From positions 1-36,678 of the forward strand of contig DASUFH010000346.1 in assembly GCA_036274645.1 (NCBI GenBank): a stretch of DNA of 36,678 nucleotides, written 5' to 3'. The notes under the pieces were generated by a model. That model worked only from the letters and a program-made list of their open reading frames with translations. It searched no databases and had not been told where the DNA came from. This document shows, in pieces, positions 14,354 to 21,907 of the stretch (positions are counted from its first letter, which is position 1; every line of letters begins with the position of its first letter). Source of the stretch: DASUFH01 sp036274645 (GTDB lineage: Bacteria; Acidobacteriota; Terriglobia; 20CM-2-55-15). The position numbers and the translations under genes were made by a program.

Positions 14354-14557
14354 ATGAAGACGGTTAATCAGACTGAGACGAAGAGAATGTTCCTTGATAT
14401 TCCCAACGCTGCCCAGCTTGCTGGGTTCTCCGTGCGGCATTTCCGCAGAATCATTGAAGATGAGCAGATTCGGGTTGTGCAGATCGGACGAAAGTTTTTC
14501 ATTCTCGGCAGCGATTTCGGCGAATGGCAGGCCCGGAAGAAGCAGAAACCTTCTTGA
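14354..14557 (+). CDS. Small HTH_17/excisionase-type DNA-binding protein
   Basis: 67 residues, with GGGAGGA (14340-14346) before the ATG. The core LDIPNAAQLAGFSVRHFRRI then IEDEQIRVVQIGRKFFILGS is the MerR-like winged helix of the HTH_17/excisionase group: a helix-turn-helix with AQLAG-SVRHFRR, followed by a wing ending in a D/W-containing helix (DFGEWQARKK). Such proteins bind DNA as excisionases of integrated elements or as small regulators. No integrase is visible. It is divergent from the winged-helix remnant, with 31 nt between starts, and a 21-bp palindrome lies directly after its stop. Confidence 0.75.
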   Translation: MKTVNQTETKRMFLDIPNAAQLAGFSVRHFRRIIEDEQIRVVQIGRKFFILGSDFGEWQARKKQKPS

Positions 14558-14561
14558 TCCG

Positions 14562-14582
14562 CATCCACCAAGTTGGTGGATG
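14562..14582. promoter_or_regulatory. 21-bp perfect palindrome after the HTH gene
   Basis: CATCCACCAA-G-TTGGTGGATG is perfectly symmetric around 14572. The one-base centre makes an RNA hairpin loop strained and favours a dimeric protein-binding site. It begins 4 nt after the stop of the HTH_17 gene. Confidence 0.45.
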
Positions 14583-14662
14583 AAAACGCCGGCAACGACG
14601 CCGCGAGCCAATGGTGGACGCCCCCAACCGCAATTAAATTTTCCCCCACTCCCCTCCGCAGA

Positions 14663-14703
14663 GCGGGCCGCTTCTTGAAGCGGCCCGCCCCCCCCATTAG
14701 AAT
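14663..14703 (+). promoter_or_regulatory. htpG promoter: sigma-32-like, overlapped by a GC palindrome
   Basis: CTTGAAG (14674-14680), a 12-nt spacer and CCCATTA (14693-14699) fit the RpoH (sigma-32) pattern CTTGAAA-N11-16-CCCATnT. The same stretch can be read as a sigma-70 promoter, TTGAAG (14675-14680), 17 nt, TAGAAT (14698-14703). The -35 element is the centre of a perfect palindrome, GCGGGCCGCTTC / GAAGCGGCCCGC (14663-14688), so a repressor site is also possible. The htpG ATG lies 33 nt after the -10. Confidence 0.6.
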
Positions 14704-14735
14704 TTTGGCGACAGATTCAGGAGGTGTTTTCCCGG

Positions 14736-16610
14736 ATGAGCGCCAACGTCGAGACCTATCAATTTCAAGCTGAAGCCCGTCAGGTGCTGGACCTGATGAT
14801 TCATTCGCTGTACACAAACAAGGAGATCTTTCTAAGAGAACTCATTTCCAACGCGTCCGACGCGCTGGACCGGCTTCGCTTCGAGGCTCTGAGCAATTCG
14901 GATCTGCTCTCAGCGGACGAGCGTCTGGAGATCGTCGTTGAGGGCGACTCGACCGAACACACGCTGACCATCAGCGACAACGGCATCGGTATGAGCCGCG
15001 CCGAAGTCATCGCCAACATCGGGACCATCGCCAAGTCCGGCACCCGCGAACTGCTCGAAGGATTGAAGGAAGGGAAATCATCCGACATCGTGAACTCCCT
15101 GATCGGCAAGTTCGGCGTCGGCTTCTATTCCGCGTTCATGGTGGCGGACCGCGTCAGTCTCGTCACGCGAAAGGCGGGCGAATCGACCGCCACCACCTGG
15201 GAGTCGGCCGGCGATGGCTCCTACACCATCGCCGATGGCCGCCGGTTTACCCATGGCACATCGATCACGCTTCATCTGAAGAAGTTCGAAGAAGACGACC
15301 ACATCGAAGACTTCACGAACAAGTTCGTGGTTTCCGATATCGTGAAGCGATATTCGGATTTCGTGGGCTATCCGATCCGCTTCAAGGAAAAGGGGGGCAA
15401 GGAAGAAGAGAAGCCGCTCAATTCCATGAAGCCCATCTGGACGAGACCGCGGTCGGAAGTCACCGACGCGGAATACAGCGAGTTCTACAAGCACATTTCC
15501 CACGACTGGAATGAGCCCCTGAAGTTCTGGTCGTTCCGCGCCGAAGGGCGTTCGGAATACCAGGCGCTGCTGTATTCGCCGTCCGAGGCGCCGCTCGATC
15601 TGTTTTATCAGACCGGCAAGTTCGGTCTCCATCTCTACGTCCGCCGCGTGCTGATCATGGAGCATTGCGAGGATCTGCTTCCGGCCTATCTGCGATTCAT
15701 TCGCGGCGTGGTGGATTCAGCCGACCTTCCGCTCAACGTGTCCCGGCAGCGGCTGCAGGAAGACCGGCATATCGCCCAGATCCGCAAATGGCTCACGCGC
15801 AAGATGCTCGACGCCCTCGACGAAATGGCGAAGAACGAACGGGAGAAATACGAAACGCTCTGGAAGCAGTTTGGCCGCGTGCTGAAGGAAGGAGCGGCCT
15901 TCGATTTCGAGAACCGGGAACGGCTGCTGGGAATCTACCTGTTCGAGTCGTCACGGGAAGAAAGCGGGACGACGACGCTCAAAGACTACGTTGCCCGGAT
16001 GAAGCCGGATCAGAAATTCATTTACTACATCACCGGTCCGTCGCGGCGCGCGGTCGAGCACTCTCCGCACCTGGAGGCGTTCCGGGAACGCGGCTATGAA
16101 GTGCTGTTTCTGGTCGATCCGGTTGACGAGATCCTCACGCAGTGGGTCACCGAGTTCGACGAGAAGAAACTGAAATCCGTCAGCAAGGGCCTGGCCGATC
16201 TCGACGATCGGGATCTGACATCCAGGGCGGCGGAGTTTTCCGCGTTGATGGACGCTCTCCGCGCCCGCCTCGAGGATCGCGTTACCCTGGTGCGGCTGTC
16301 CGGCCGGCTGACCTCATCTCCCGCCTGTCTCGTTGTGGCCGAGCAGGAGATGAGTCCCAACCTGGAGAAACTCATCAACCAGTCGAAGGGCATGTCGGAA
16401 AAGCGAAAGCGCATCATGGAGATCAATCCCGATCACGACATTGTCGTCCGGATGCGCGAACGGCTCAGCCAGGATCCGAAAGACGAAGTTCTTGATGACT
16501 ACGCGACCATCCTTTTCGGATACGCGCTGCTTGCCGAGGGCTCGGAACTGGACGACGCGCCGAAATTCAATCAGGCGCTGCTGCGGCTGATGCAGCGCGG
16601 CCTCCAGTAG
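14736..16610 (+). CDS. htpG: Molecular chaperone HtpG (bacterial Hsp90)
   Basis: 624 residues, the usual family length. The ATG at 14736 is preceded by AGGAGG (14719-14724); an upstream in-frame GTG at 14724 overlaps that site and is unlikely. The N-terminal GHKL ATPase motifs are intact: ELISNASDALDRLRFEA, DNGIGM, GTIAKSGTRE and GKFGVGFYSAFMVADRV. The middle domain has LPLNVSRQRLQEDRHI with the catalytic-loop arginine and glutamine, and the C-terminal dimerisation domain is complete (ending LLRLMQRGLQ). It refolds or remodels client proteins in the cytoplasm with DnaK, in an ATP-driven cycle. A heat-shock type promoter precedes it. A palindromic repeat begins 3 nt after the stop codon. Confidence 0.97.
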   Translation: MSANVETYQFQAEARQVLDLMIHSLYTNKEIFLRELISNASDALDRLRFEALSNSDLLSADERLEIVVEGDSTEHTLTISDNGIGMSRAEVIANIGTIAKSGTRELLEGLKEGKSSDIVNSLIGKFGVGFYSAFMVADRVSLVTRKAGESTATTWESAGDGSYTIADGRRFTHGTSITLHLKKFEEDDHIEDFTNKFVVSDIVKRYSDFVGYPIRFKEKGGKEEEKPLNSMKPIWTRPRSEVTDAEYSEFYKHISHDWNEPLKFWSFRAEGRSEYQALLYSPSEAPLDLFYQTGKFGLHLYVRRVLIMEHCEDLLPAYLRFIRGVVDSADLPLNVSRQRLQEDRHIAQIRKWLTRKMLDALDEMAKNEREKYETLWKQFGRVLKEGAAFDFENRERLLGIYLFESSREESGTTTLKDYVARMKPDQKFIYYITGPSRRAVEHSPHLEAFRERGYEVLFLVDPVDEILTQWVTEFDEKKLKSVSKGLADLDDRDLTSRAAEFSALMDALRARLEDRVTLVRLSGRLTSSPACLVVAEQEMSPNLEKLINQSKGMSEKRKRIMEINPDHDIVVRMRERLSQDPKDEVLDDYATILFGYALLAEGSELDDAPKFNQALLRLMQRGLQ

Positions 16611-16613
16611 CGC

Positions 16614-16762
16614 CTGGAGGGGCGGTCGATGACCGCCCATTGCAGCTAAGGCATTTGGGGGAAGGACACGCGCACCGTTTCACATTTCTGCTGAAACAAA
16701 AGGGAATCGGTACGCTTCGCGATATTCGGAAGGTATCGGGCGGTCGTAGACCGCCCCTGCAT
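16614..16762. repeat. REP/MITE-like palindromic element, copy B
   Basis: Palindromes GGGCGGTC-GAT-GACCGCCC (16620-16638) and GGGCGGTC-GTA-GACCGCCC (16738-16756) bracket ~100 nt of unrelated sequence. Both outer ends resemble those of copy A (CCCCT-ACA / CCCCTGCA). It begins directly after htpG and ends ~115 nt before rimO. The palindromes are conserved, while the interior is not clearly shared except for GTTTC...CTGAAAC pieces. Confidence 0.75.
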
Positions 16763-16878
16763 TGAGTCCGGCGCTCACGACCCACTTGTCGGGGCGATTC
16801 TATGACCGACTGGCTTTCCGACGCCCTCGCGTGCGATGCTGTGGGGATGCATTGCGGCCGGTAGGAACAGCAACGGAC

Positions 16879-18234
16879 ATGGAGCATTCAAAAACCACCA
16901 AAGTTGGTTTCGTCAGCCTGGGTTGTCCCAAGAATCTCGTCGACAGCGAGGTCATGCTCGGGACCCTTGCCCAGGCCGGTTACGCGATTACAGCCGAACG
17001 GGATGAGGCGGAAGTGATCGTGGTCAATACCTGCGGTTTTATCGACAGCGCAAAGAAGGAATCCATCGATACGATCCTGGAGATGGCGGAGTTCAAGAAC
17101 TCCGGGTCGTGCCGGAAGCTGGTGGTCGCCGGCTGTCTGGCGGAACGGTACAGGGAGGAGATCCGCCGGGAGATACCGGAAGTCGACTTTGTCTTCGGTC
17201 CGGACGAGCTCGGCAGCATCCTGAAAGCGGTTGCGCTGGATGAAGCCGGCGCGCCCGAGGTTTCCATCGACGCCCTGTATACCTCGAAGGAAATACCCAC
17301 GATCCCCCGCATCCTGGCGACACCCCCCTATCTGGCCTACCTGAAGATTTCCGAAGGCTGCGATCACGTCTGTTCCTTTTGCGCCATCCCCGGTTTCCGC
17401 GGGAAATTCCGAAGCCGGTCGATGGAGGATCTGGTGGCGGAAGCCGAGCGGCTGTCCGCCGGAGGCGTGAGGGAACTGGTGCTGGTGTCGCAGGATACGA
17501 TGGCTTATGGAAAGGATTTCGGGGCTCCGGAAGGGATCACCAGCCTGTTGAGCCGTCTCGCGAAGGTCGAGGGGTTGCGGTGGATCCGGTTCCTTTATGC
17601 CTATCCGCACACCATTCCGGACAGCCTGGTGCGACTGGTGGCGGAAGAGGAGCTTTTGTGCAAGTATTTTGACATTCCGTATCAGCACGCGAGTTCGCGC
17701 GTACTCGATCGAATGCGGCGGGGAGGCGGCCGGCAGGCCTATGAACGTCAGGTGGAGGCCATCCGCCGGCTCAATCCGGACGCCGCGATTCGCACGTCGT
17801 TCATCGTCGGGTTTCCGGGAGAAACAGAGGAGGATTTTCAGGAATTGCTGACCTTCATGCGCAACGCCCGGTTCGACAATGTCGGCGCCTTCCTGTATTC
17901 CGACGAAGAGGGTACCGCGGCGCGCGGCCTCGACGGCAAAGTGCCCGCCCGGACCGCCCGGCGGCGGCACAACGAGTTGATGAAAGTTCAGGCGGAGATT
18001 TCCAGGGCGCGGCTGCGTGACATGATCGGCCGTCGCGCGGAGTTTCTTCTGGAGGGCGTCAGCGAAGAAAGCGATCTGCTCCTGAAAGGGCGTCTGGCCA
18101 CACAGGCGCCGGAAATCGATGGCAGGGTGCTGATCAATGATGATGGCGGGCGCCAGGTGGCGCCGGGCGGGTTCTACCAGGTCGAGATTACCGATAGCAT
18201 GGAATATGACCTGATTGGCAGAATCCTCCAGTGA
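16879..18234 (+). CDS. rimO: Ribosomal protein S12 methylthiotransferase RimO
   Basis: 451 residues. A radical-SAM enzyme adding a methylthio group to Asp of ribosomal protein S12 (position 88 in E. coli numbering). The N-terminal UPF0004 domain holds the three ligands of the auxiliary 4Fe-4S cluster, C16 (SLGCPKNLVDSE), C52 (NTCGFIDSAKKESID) and C86 (GCLAERY). The radical-SAM cluster is C161-x3-C165-x2-C168 in SEGCDHVCSFCAIPGFRGKF, and a TRAM domain closes the protein. NTCGFID and SLGCPKN distinguish RimO from MiaB. The ATG at 16879 starts six residues before the first motif; the frame is open back to 16762 but that part shows no similarity and lies in the intergenic repeat. Confidence 0.95.
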   Translation: MEHSKTTKVGFVSLGCPKNLVDSEVMLGTLAQAGYAITAERDEAEVIVVNTCGFIDSAKKESIDTILEMAEFKNSGSCRKLVVAGCLAERYREEIRREIPEVDFVFGPDELGSILKAVALDEAGAPEVSIDALYTSKEIPTIPRILATPPYLAYLKISEGCDHVCSFCAIPGFRGKFRSRSMEDLVAEAERLSAGGVRELVLVSQDTMAYGKDFGAPEGITSLLSRLAKVEGLRWIRFLYAYPHTIPDSLVRLVAEEELLCKYFDIPYQHASSRVLDRMRRGGGRQAYERQVEAIRRLNPDAAIRTSFIVGFPGETEEDFQELLTFMRNARFDNVGAFLYSDEEGTAARGLDGKVPARTARRRHNELMKVQAEISRARLRDMIGRRAEFLLEGVSEESDLLLKGRLATQAPEIDGRVLINDDGGRQVAPGGFYQVEITDSMEYDLIGRILQ

Positions 18235-18328
18235 GGCGCAGGCGTTTTCGCAAAGCGCGGACGTTAATGCAGCCCCGGACTTCTTTCCAGGGCGCAGACG
18301 TCAGCAGGGCGCGCGCGGTAACTCTCAA

Positions 18329-18526
18329 ATGAAGTGTCCCTCATGCCAGCGCGAGATTGAGGCGTCCGTTCCGGACGCGGGAAACGCTGCGGGGAACGCC
18401 TTCAGGCCGTTCTGTAGCCGGCGCTGTAAGTTGATCGATCTGGGCCGTTGGATCAAGGGAGAGTACCGGGTGGAGGGGCGCGAACCGGTTGCCGAGGAGG
18501 ATGGTGTCGAAGCCTTTGAAGACTGA
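18329..18526 (+). CDS. yacG: YacG-type zinc protein (putative DNA gyrase inhibitor)
   Basis: 65 residues with four cysteines, C3-x2-C6 and C29-x3-C33, in the family pattern CP-C...FRPFCSRRCKLIDLGRWIKG. E. coli YacG binds zinc and inhibits DNA gyrase by contacting GyrB. The acidic tail (EEDGVEAFED) is typical. The ATG at 18329 is preferred; the frame is open to 18215, overlapping rimO, without family similarity. The gene overlaps the start of pgpA, so the two are probably co-transcribed. I saw no coaE, a frequent partner elsewhere. Confidence 0.88.
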   Translation: MKCPSCQREIEASVPDAGNAAGNAFRPFCSRRCKLIDLGRWIKGEYRVEGREPVAEEDGVEAFED

Positions 18527-19013
18527 CGCCGTTTGCCGTCCCTCGGGCCTCTGGGATTCCACCGCGATCGTTATCGCGACCGGTCTGGGCGCCGGCTTTG
18601 CGCCGAAGGCTCCCGGCACGGCCGGCGCGGTGGTCGGCGTGGCGGTATATCTTGCAATGGAGTGGCTCCGGGTCGGCGCGTACTTTCCGCATGCTATAGT
18701 GTTTTTTCTCGTCGCCGGAACGTGGGCTGCGCATCGGGTGGAGGTCTTCTGGGGGCATGACGCTCAACGAATTGTCGTGGATGAAGTGGCAGGGCAAATG
18801 ATCGCCTTCGCGGCTGCAGCGGGCCACCGTCCACTGTCGATACCCGGTATTGCCGCCGGCTTCGTCCTGTTTCGAATTTTCGATATCTGGAAACCTTTCC
18901 CGCTCCGGCGTCTGGAGATGCTGCCGGGCGGACTGGGCGTAATGGCCGATGATGTGGGGGCCGGGCTCTACGCCCTGATAATCTTGTCCGCCGTCCTCAG
19001 TTTTTTGAAGTGA
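18501..19013 (+). CDS. pgpA: Phosphatidylglycerophosphatase A
   Basis: About 170 residues of integral membrane enzyme that removes the phosphate from phosphatidylglycerophosphate to give phosphatidylglycerol. Motifs: GAGFAPKAPGTAGAVVGVAV (early), RIVVDEVAGQMIAF (acidic metal-binding centre), FRIFDIWKPFPLRRLEMLPG and GVMADDVGAGLYALI. Four hydrophobic spans are visible. The start is uncertain: ATG 18501 lies directly after GAGGAGG (18494-18500), GTG 18504 is 3 nt from it, and TTG 18489 precedes it. All begin inside yacG. It overlaps the next gene by GTGA. Together with gpsA, five genes on, it places phospholipid synthesis in this operon. Confidence 0.93.
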   Translation: MVSKPLKTDAVCRPSGLWDSTAIVIATGLGAGFAPKAPGTAGAVVGVAVYLAMEWLRVGAYFPHAIVFFLVAGTWAAHRVEVFWGHDAQRIVVDEVAGQMIAFAAAAGHRPLSIPGIAAGFVLFRIFDIWKPFPLRRLEMLPGGLGVMADDVGAGLYALIILSAVLSFLK

Positions 19014-20029
19014 ACGAAATTGCCATAAAAAGTGTTTATCCCCGGGCCGCTCTTCCCGGTGGTGAGGTGGTCATTGAGTACGCCGGCCCTGAATTGCAGG
19101 GCGCGCATCCACCGGAAGTGCGCTTCGGCGATTCCGTGGGACAGGTGATGTTGTCGTCGCGCGAATCCATCATGGTGAAGGTGCCGGAGGCCTGCGCTGA
19201 ATCGGGCGCTTCGGAACTGAGCGTCGCGACGAACGGCGACGCCAGCAAACCGTACCGCTATGAGGTGGGCAAGCGACTGGCGACGAACCTCCATCCGGTG
19301 GCGAATCCGGCGATCGATTCGGAAGGGAATGTCTTTGTGACCTACAGCGGCCGCCGGGGGCAGCAGACGCCGGTGTCGGTGTATAAGGTCACGCCAAAGG
19401 GCGCGGTCACGCCCTTCGTTACCGACATCATGAACGCCACAGGCCTCGCGTTCAGCCTGACCGGCGATCTGTATTTGTCGAGCCGGTACGACGGCAACGT
19501 CTATCGCGTGGATCCCTCCGGCGCGGCCAATCTGTTTGTCGAAGGAATGGGCGTCGCCACAGGGATCGCGTTCGATCGCGCTGGAAACCTGTATGTCGGG
19601 GACCGCAGCGGGAGCATTTTCAAAATTGGGCCGGGCAAGGAGATCTTTGTCTTCGCCACCCTCGAACCCAGCATGGCCGCGTACCATCTGGCGTTCGGGC
19701 TCGACGACTACCTGTACGTCAACGGTCCAACCACCTCGAGTTTCGATTCGATCTACCGCATTGCGCCGTCGGGAACGGTCGAAAAGTTCTTTACCGGCGT
19801 CGGCCGGCCACAGGGCATTGCTTTTGACATGGAAGGATCGCTCTACGCCGTCGCGTCCTACCGGGGCCGCCGTGGCATCTTCCGTTTCCGTCAGAACAGT
19901 CCCGAGTTGATCGTCGCGGGGTTGGGCCTGGTGGGCCTTGCGTTTGACTACAATCAGGGCATGATGGTCGTGGATTCCGGGTCGCTTTACCGCGTTCGCC
20001 TGGGCATCGACGGAAAGCCCTTACCCTGA
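19010..20029 (+). CDS. IPT/TIG domain plus NHL/SMP-30-like beta-propeller protein
   Basis: 339 residues. The GTG start overlaps the pgpA stop (GTGA), and the stop overlaps the cinA start (TGATG). Residues ~1-85 are an IPT/TIG-like immunoglobulin fold (IKSVYPRAALPGGEVVIEYA, then GPELQG). Residues ~95-339 are six-bladed propeller repeats of the NHL/SMP-30 kind, seen as recurring PAIDSEGNVFVTYSG, GLAFSLTGDLYLSSRYDGNV, GIAFDRAGNLYVGDRSGSIF and GIAFDMEGSLYAVASYRGR. There is no signal peptide, so it should be cytoplasmic, unusual for this architecture. SMP-30 relatives are lactonases or sensors. No catalytic set is evident. Its tight overlap with pgpA and cinA argues for co-expression, but the role is unknown. 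Confidence 0.8.
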   Translation: MNEIAIKSVYPRAALPGGEVVIEYAGPELQGAHPPEVRFGDSVGQVMLSSRESIMVKVPEACAESGASELSVATNGDASKPYRYEVGKRLATNLHPVANPAIDSEGNVFVTYSGRRGQQTPVSVYKVTPKGAVTPFVTDIMNATGLAFSLTGDLYLSSRYDGNVYRVDPSGAANLFVEGMGVATGIAFDRAGNLYVGDRSGSIFKIGPGKEIFVFATLEPSMAAYHLAFGLDDYLYVNGPTTSSFDSIYRIAPSGTVEKFFTGVGRPQGIAFDMEGSLYAVASYRGRRGIFRFRQNSPELIVAGLGLVGLAFDYNQGMMVVDSGSLYRVRLGIDGKPLP

Positions 20030-21318
20030 TGGCGCAGCCATCCATGCCCTCTCCAGCGTTGCCTTCCACACAACCGGGCTTTTCCGGAGAGATTATTGCC
20101 ATCGGTTCGGAACTGCTGACGCCAGGATTTCTCGACACGAACTCCAGCTACCTGACCGAACAGCTGAACGCCATCGGCATTCCGGTTGTGATGAAGGCGA
20201 TCGTCGGGGACGACGAAAACTACCTGGAGCGGGCCATCCATGGAGCGCTGGAACGGACGCGCCTGCTGATCACCATCGGAGGGTTGGGTCCGACTGAAGA
20301 CGACGTGACGAAGAAAGTCGTCGCGCGTGTCCTGCGGCGTCAGTTGGTGCTCGACGACGCTGTACTGGCCGGAATCGAAAAACGGTTCAGGGCGCGCGGA
20401 GTGGAGATGCCGGCCAATAACGCCCGCCAGGCTCTGGTGCTGACCGGAGCTGAGGTGCTGGAAAACAAACACGGCTCCGCCCCCGGATTGTGGATTGAGA
20501 ACGAAAAGAATCTGACGATCCTCCTGCCCGGACCTCCATCGGAACTGAAGCCCATGTTTGCCGAGTTGTGCCTGGAGCGGCTGCGAAAACTGAGCGGTGG
20601 AATGGCGCTGGCCCGCCGCGTTTACCGGACGACGGGCCTGGCCGAGTCCGCTCTGGACGCCCGTATCGCGCCGATCTACCTGAAGTACACGAATCCCGAA
20701 ACCACGATCCTGGCCAAGCCGGGGCAGGTGGAGGTCCGGTTGACGGCCCGAGCCCGGACAGCCGAAGAAGCCGACCGGCTGCTGGAAGAACTCGGGGATC
20801 AGATTGAGGCGAGTCTGGATGCGTTCGTCTTCGCCAAGACAGAGCAGTCGCTTGAAGAAGTGGTGGGGATGTACCTCGTCATGAAACAGGCCACGATCGC
20901 CGTGGCCGAGTCGTGCACCGGAGGATTGCTCGCCGAGCGGTTGACCAACGTTTCCGGCAGCTCGAAGTACTTCATGTCCGGAGTCGTGACGTACAGCAAC
21001 GAGTCGAAAATCGAACTTGCCGGCATTCCTCCGCTGATGCTGGAAATGCAGGGCGCAGTCAGCGACGAGGTCGCGCGCGGCCTTGCCGAGGGCGTGCGCG
21101 AGCGGGTGGGGACCACAGTGGGAATTGGAGTCACCGGTATCGCCGGTCCCTCCGGCGGCAGTGAGGAAAAGCCCGTCGGAACCGTGTTCATTGCGGTGGC
21201 GGGTCCGGTGGAGACCGTGAGTCAACGTTATTTGTTTCCGGGCGGCCGGGTTAAAGTTCGCTGGCAGGCTTCGCAGGCCGCGCTGGACATGGCGCGCCGC
21301 ATGCTGATGCGGCTGTAG
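20029..21318 (+). CDS. cinA: CinA: competence/damage-inducible protein with NMN deamidase domain
   Basis: 429 residues, the full two-domain form. The N-terminal ~170 residues are the MoaB/MogA-like (COG1058) domain with EIIAIGSELLTPGFLDTNSS, GGLGPTEDD (84-92) and LPGPPSELKPM, linked to ADP-ribose pyrophosphatase activity. The C-terminal ~150 residues are PncC, nicotinamide mononucleotide deamidase, with the active-site serine in AESCTGG (Ser295), then GSSKYFMSGVVTYSNESK and GVTGIAGPSGGSEEKPVGTV. It recycles NMN to NaMN in pyridine nucleotide salvage. The ~14-residue N-terminal extension before GFSGEIIA is unusual, but the ATG overlaps the previous stop and fits coupling. Confidence 0.95.
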   Translation: MAQPSMPSPALPSTQPGFSGEIIAIGSELLTPGFLDTNSSYLTEQLNAIGIPVVMKAIVGDDENYLERAIHGALERTRLLITIGGLGPTEDDVTKKVVARVLRRQLVLDDAVLAGIEKRFRARGVEMPANNARQALVLTGAEVLENKHGSAPGLWIENEKNLTILLPGPPSELKPMFAELCLERLRKLSGGMALARRVYRTTGLAESALDARIAPIYLKYTNPETTILAKPGQVEVRLTARARTAEEADRLLEELGDQIEASLDAFVFAKTEQSLEEVVGMYLVMKQATIAVAESCTGGLLAERLTNVSGSSKYFMSGVVTYSNESKIELAGIPPLMLEMQGAVSDEVARGLAEGVRERVGTTVGIGVTGIAGPSGGSEEKPVGTVFIAVAGPVETVSQRYLFPGGRVKVRWQASQAALDMARRMLMRL

Positions 21319-21343
21319 CCGGGCTTGCGGCGGAAATAGAGTC

Positions 21344-21907
21344 ATGCGCGTTTTCTTCGCTATCGACCTGCCCCAGGCGCTCCGCAGCCGCCTCGGGGAT
21401 ATCCAACGCGAACTGCGGCCGGCGGCGCCGAACGCGCGCTGGGTCGCTCCGGAATCGATTCATCTGACGCTGCGATTTCTGGGCGAGATCAATCCGGTCC
21501 AGATGGAGGAAGCGGCCGCCGCGCTGCAGGGCCTCACCTGGAAGCCGTTTGAGGTCCGAGCCCGCTCGCTGGGATTCTTTCCCGGCGCCCGTTCGCCCCG
21601 CGTTCTCTGGGTCGGCGTTGAGGCGGCGAGTCTCGAGGAACTCGCGCAGGAGGTCAACGCCCGCATGGAACGGCTCGGCTTCGAACCCGAGCGGCGGGCT
21701 TTCCGTCCCCATCTCACGCTCGCGCGCTCTCGCGACACGCGTCTGAAGAGCGAATTGATCCGCGCGGCGGAGCGTTTCAAGGACCTGGACTTCGGATCGT
21801 TTGTCGCCGACCACCTCATCCTGTTCGAGAGTGTCCTGAAACCCGCCGGCGCGGAATACCGGCAGATCCGCGAGTTTGCGTTTGTCCCGGGTGGGATGCG
21901 GACATGA
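21344..21907 (+). CDS. thpR: RNA 2',3'-cyclic phosphodiesterase (2H family)
   Basis: 187 residues. Starts MRVFFAIDLPQALRSRLGDI as is typical of ThpR. The two HxT motifs of the 2H phosphoesterase fold are H40-L-T42 (HLTLRFLGE) and H123-L-T125 (HLTLAR), giving the twin-histidine active site. The enzyme opens 2',3'-cyclic phosphate RNA ends and can act as an RNA ligase in vitro. The stop overlaps the gpsA start by ATGA, so the two are translationally coupled. All conserved parts are present. Confidence 0.94.
   Translation: MRVFFAIDLPQALRSRLGDIQRELRPAAPNARWVAPESIHLTLRFLGEINPVQMEEAAAALQGLTWKPFEVRARSLGFFPGARSPRVLWVGVEAASLEELAQEVNARMERLGFEPERRAFRPHLTLARSRDTRLKSELIRAAERFKDLDFGSFVADHLILFESVLKPAGAEYRQIREFAFVPGGMRT

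Noticed and set aside
16762..16878. Upstream extension of rimO
   Set aside because: It starts at the edge of the REP-like element and adds 39 residues with no family match.
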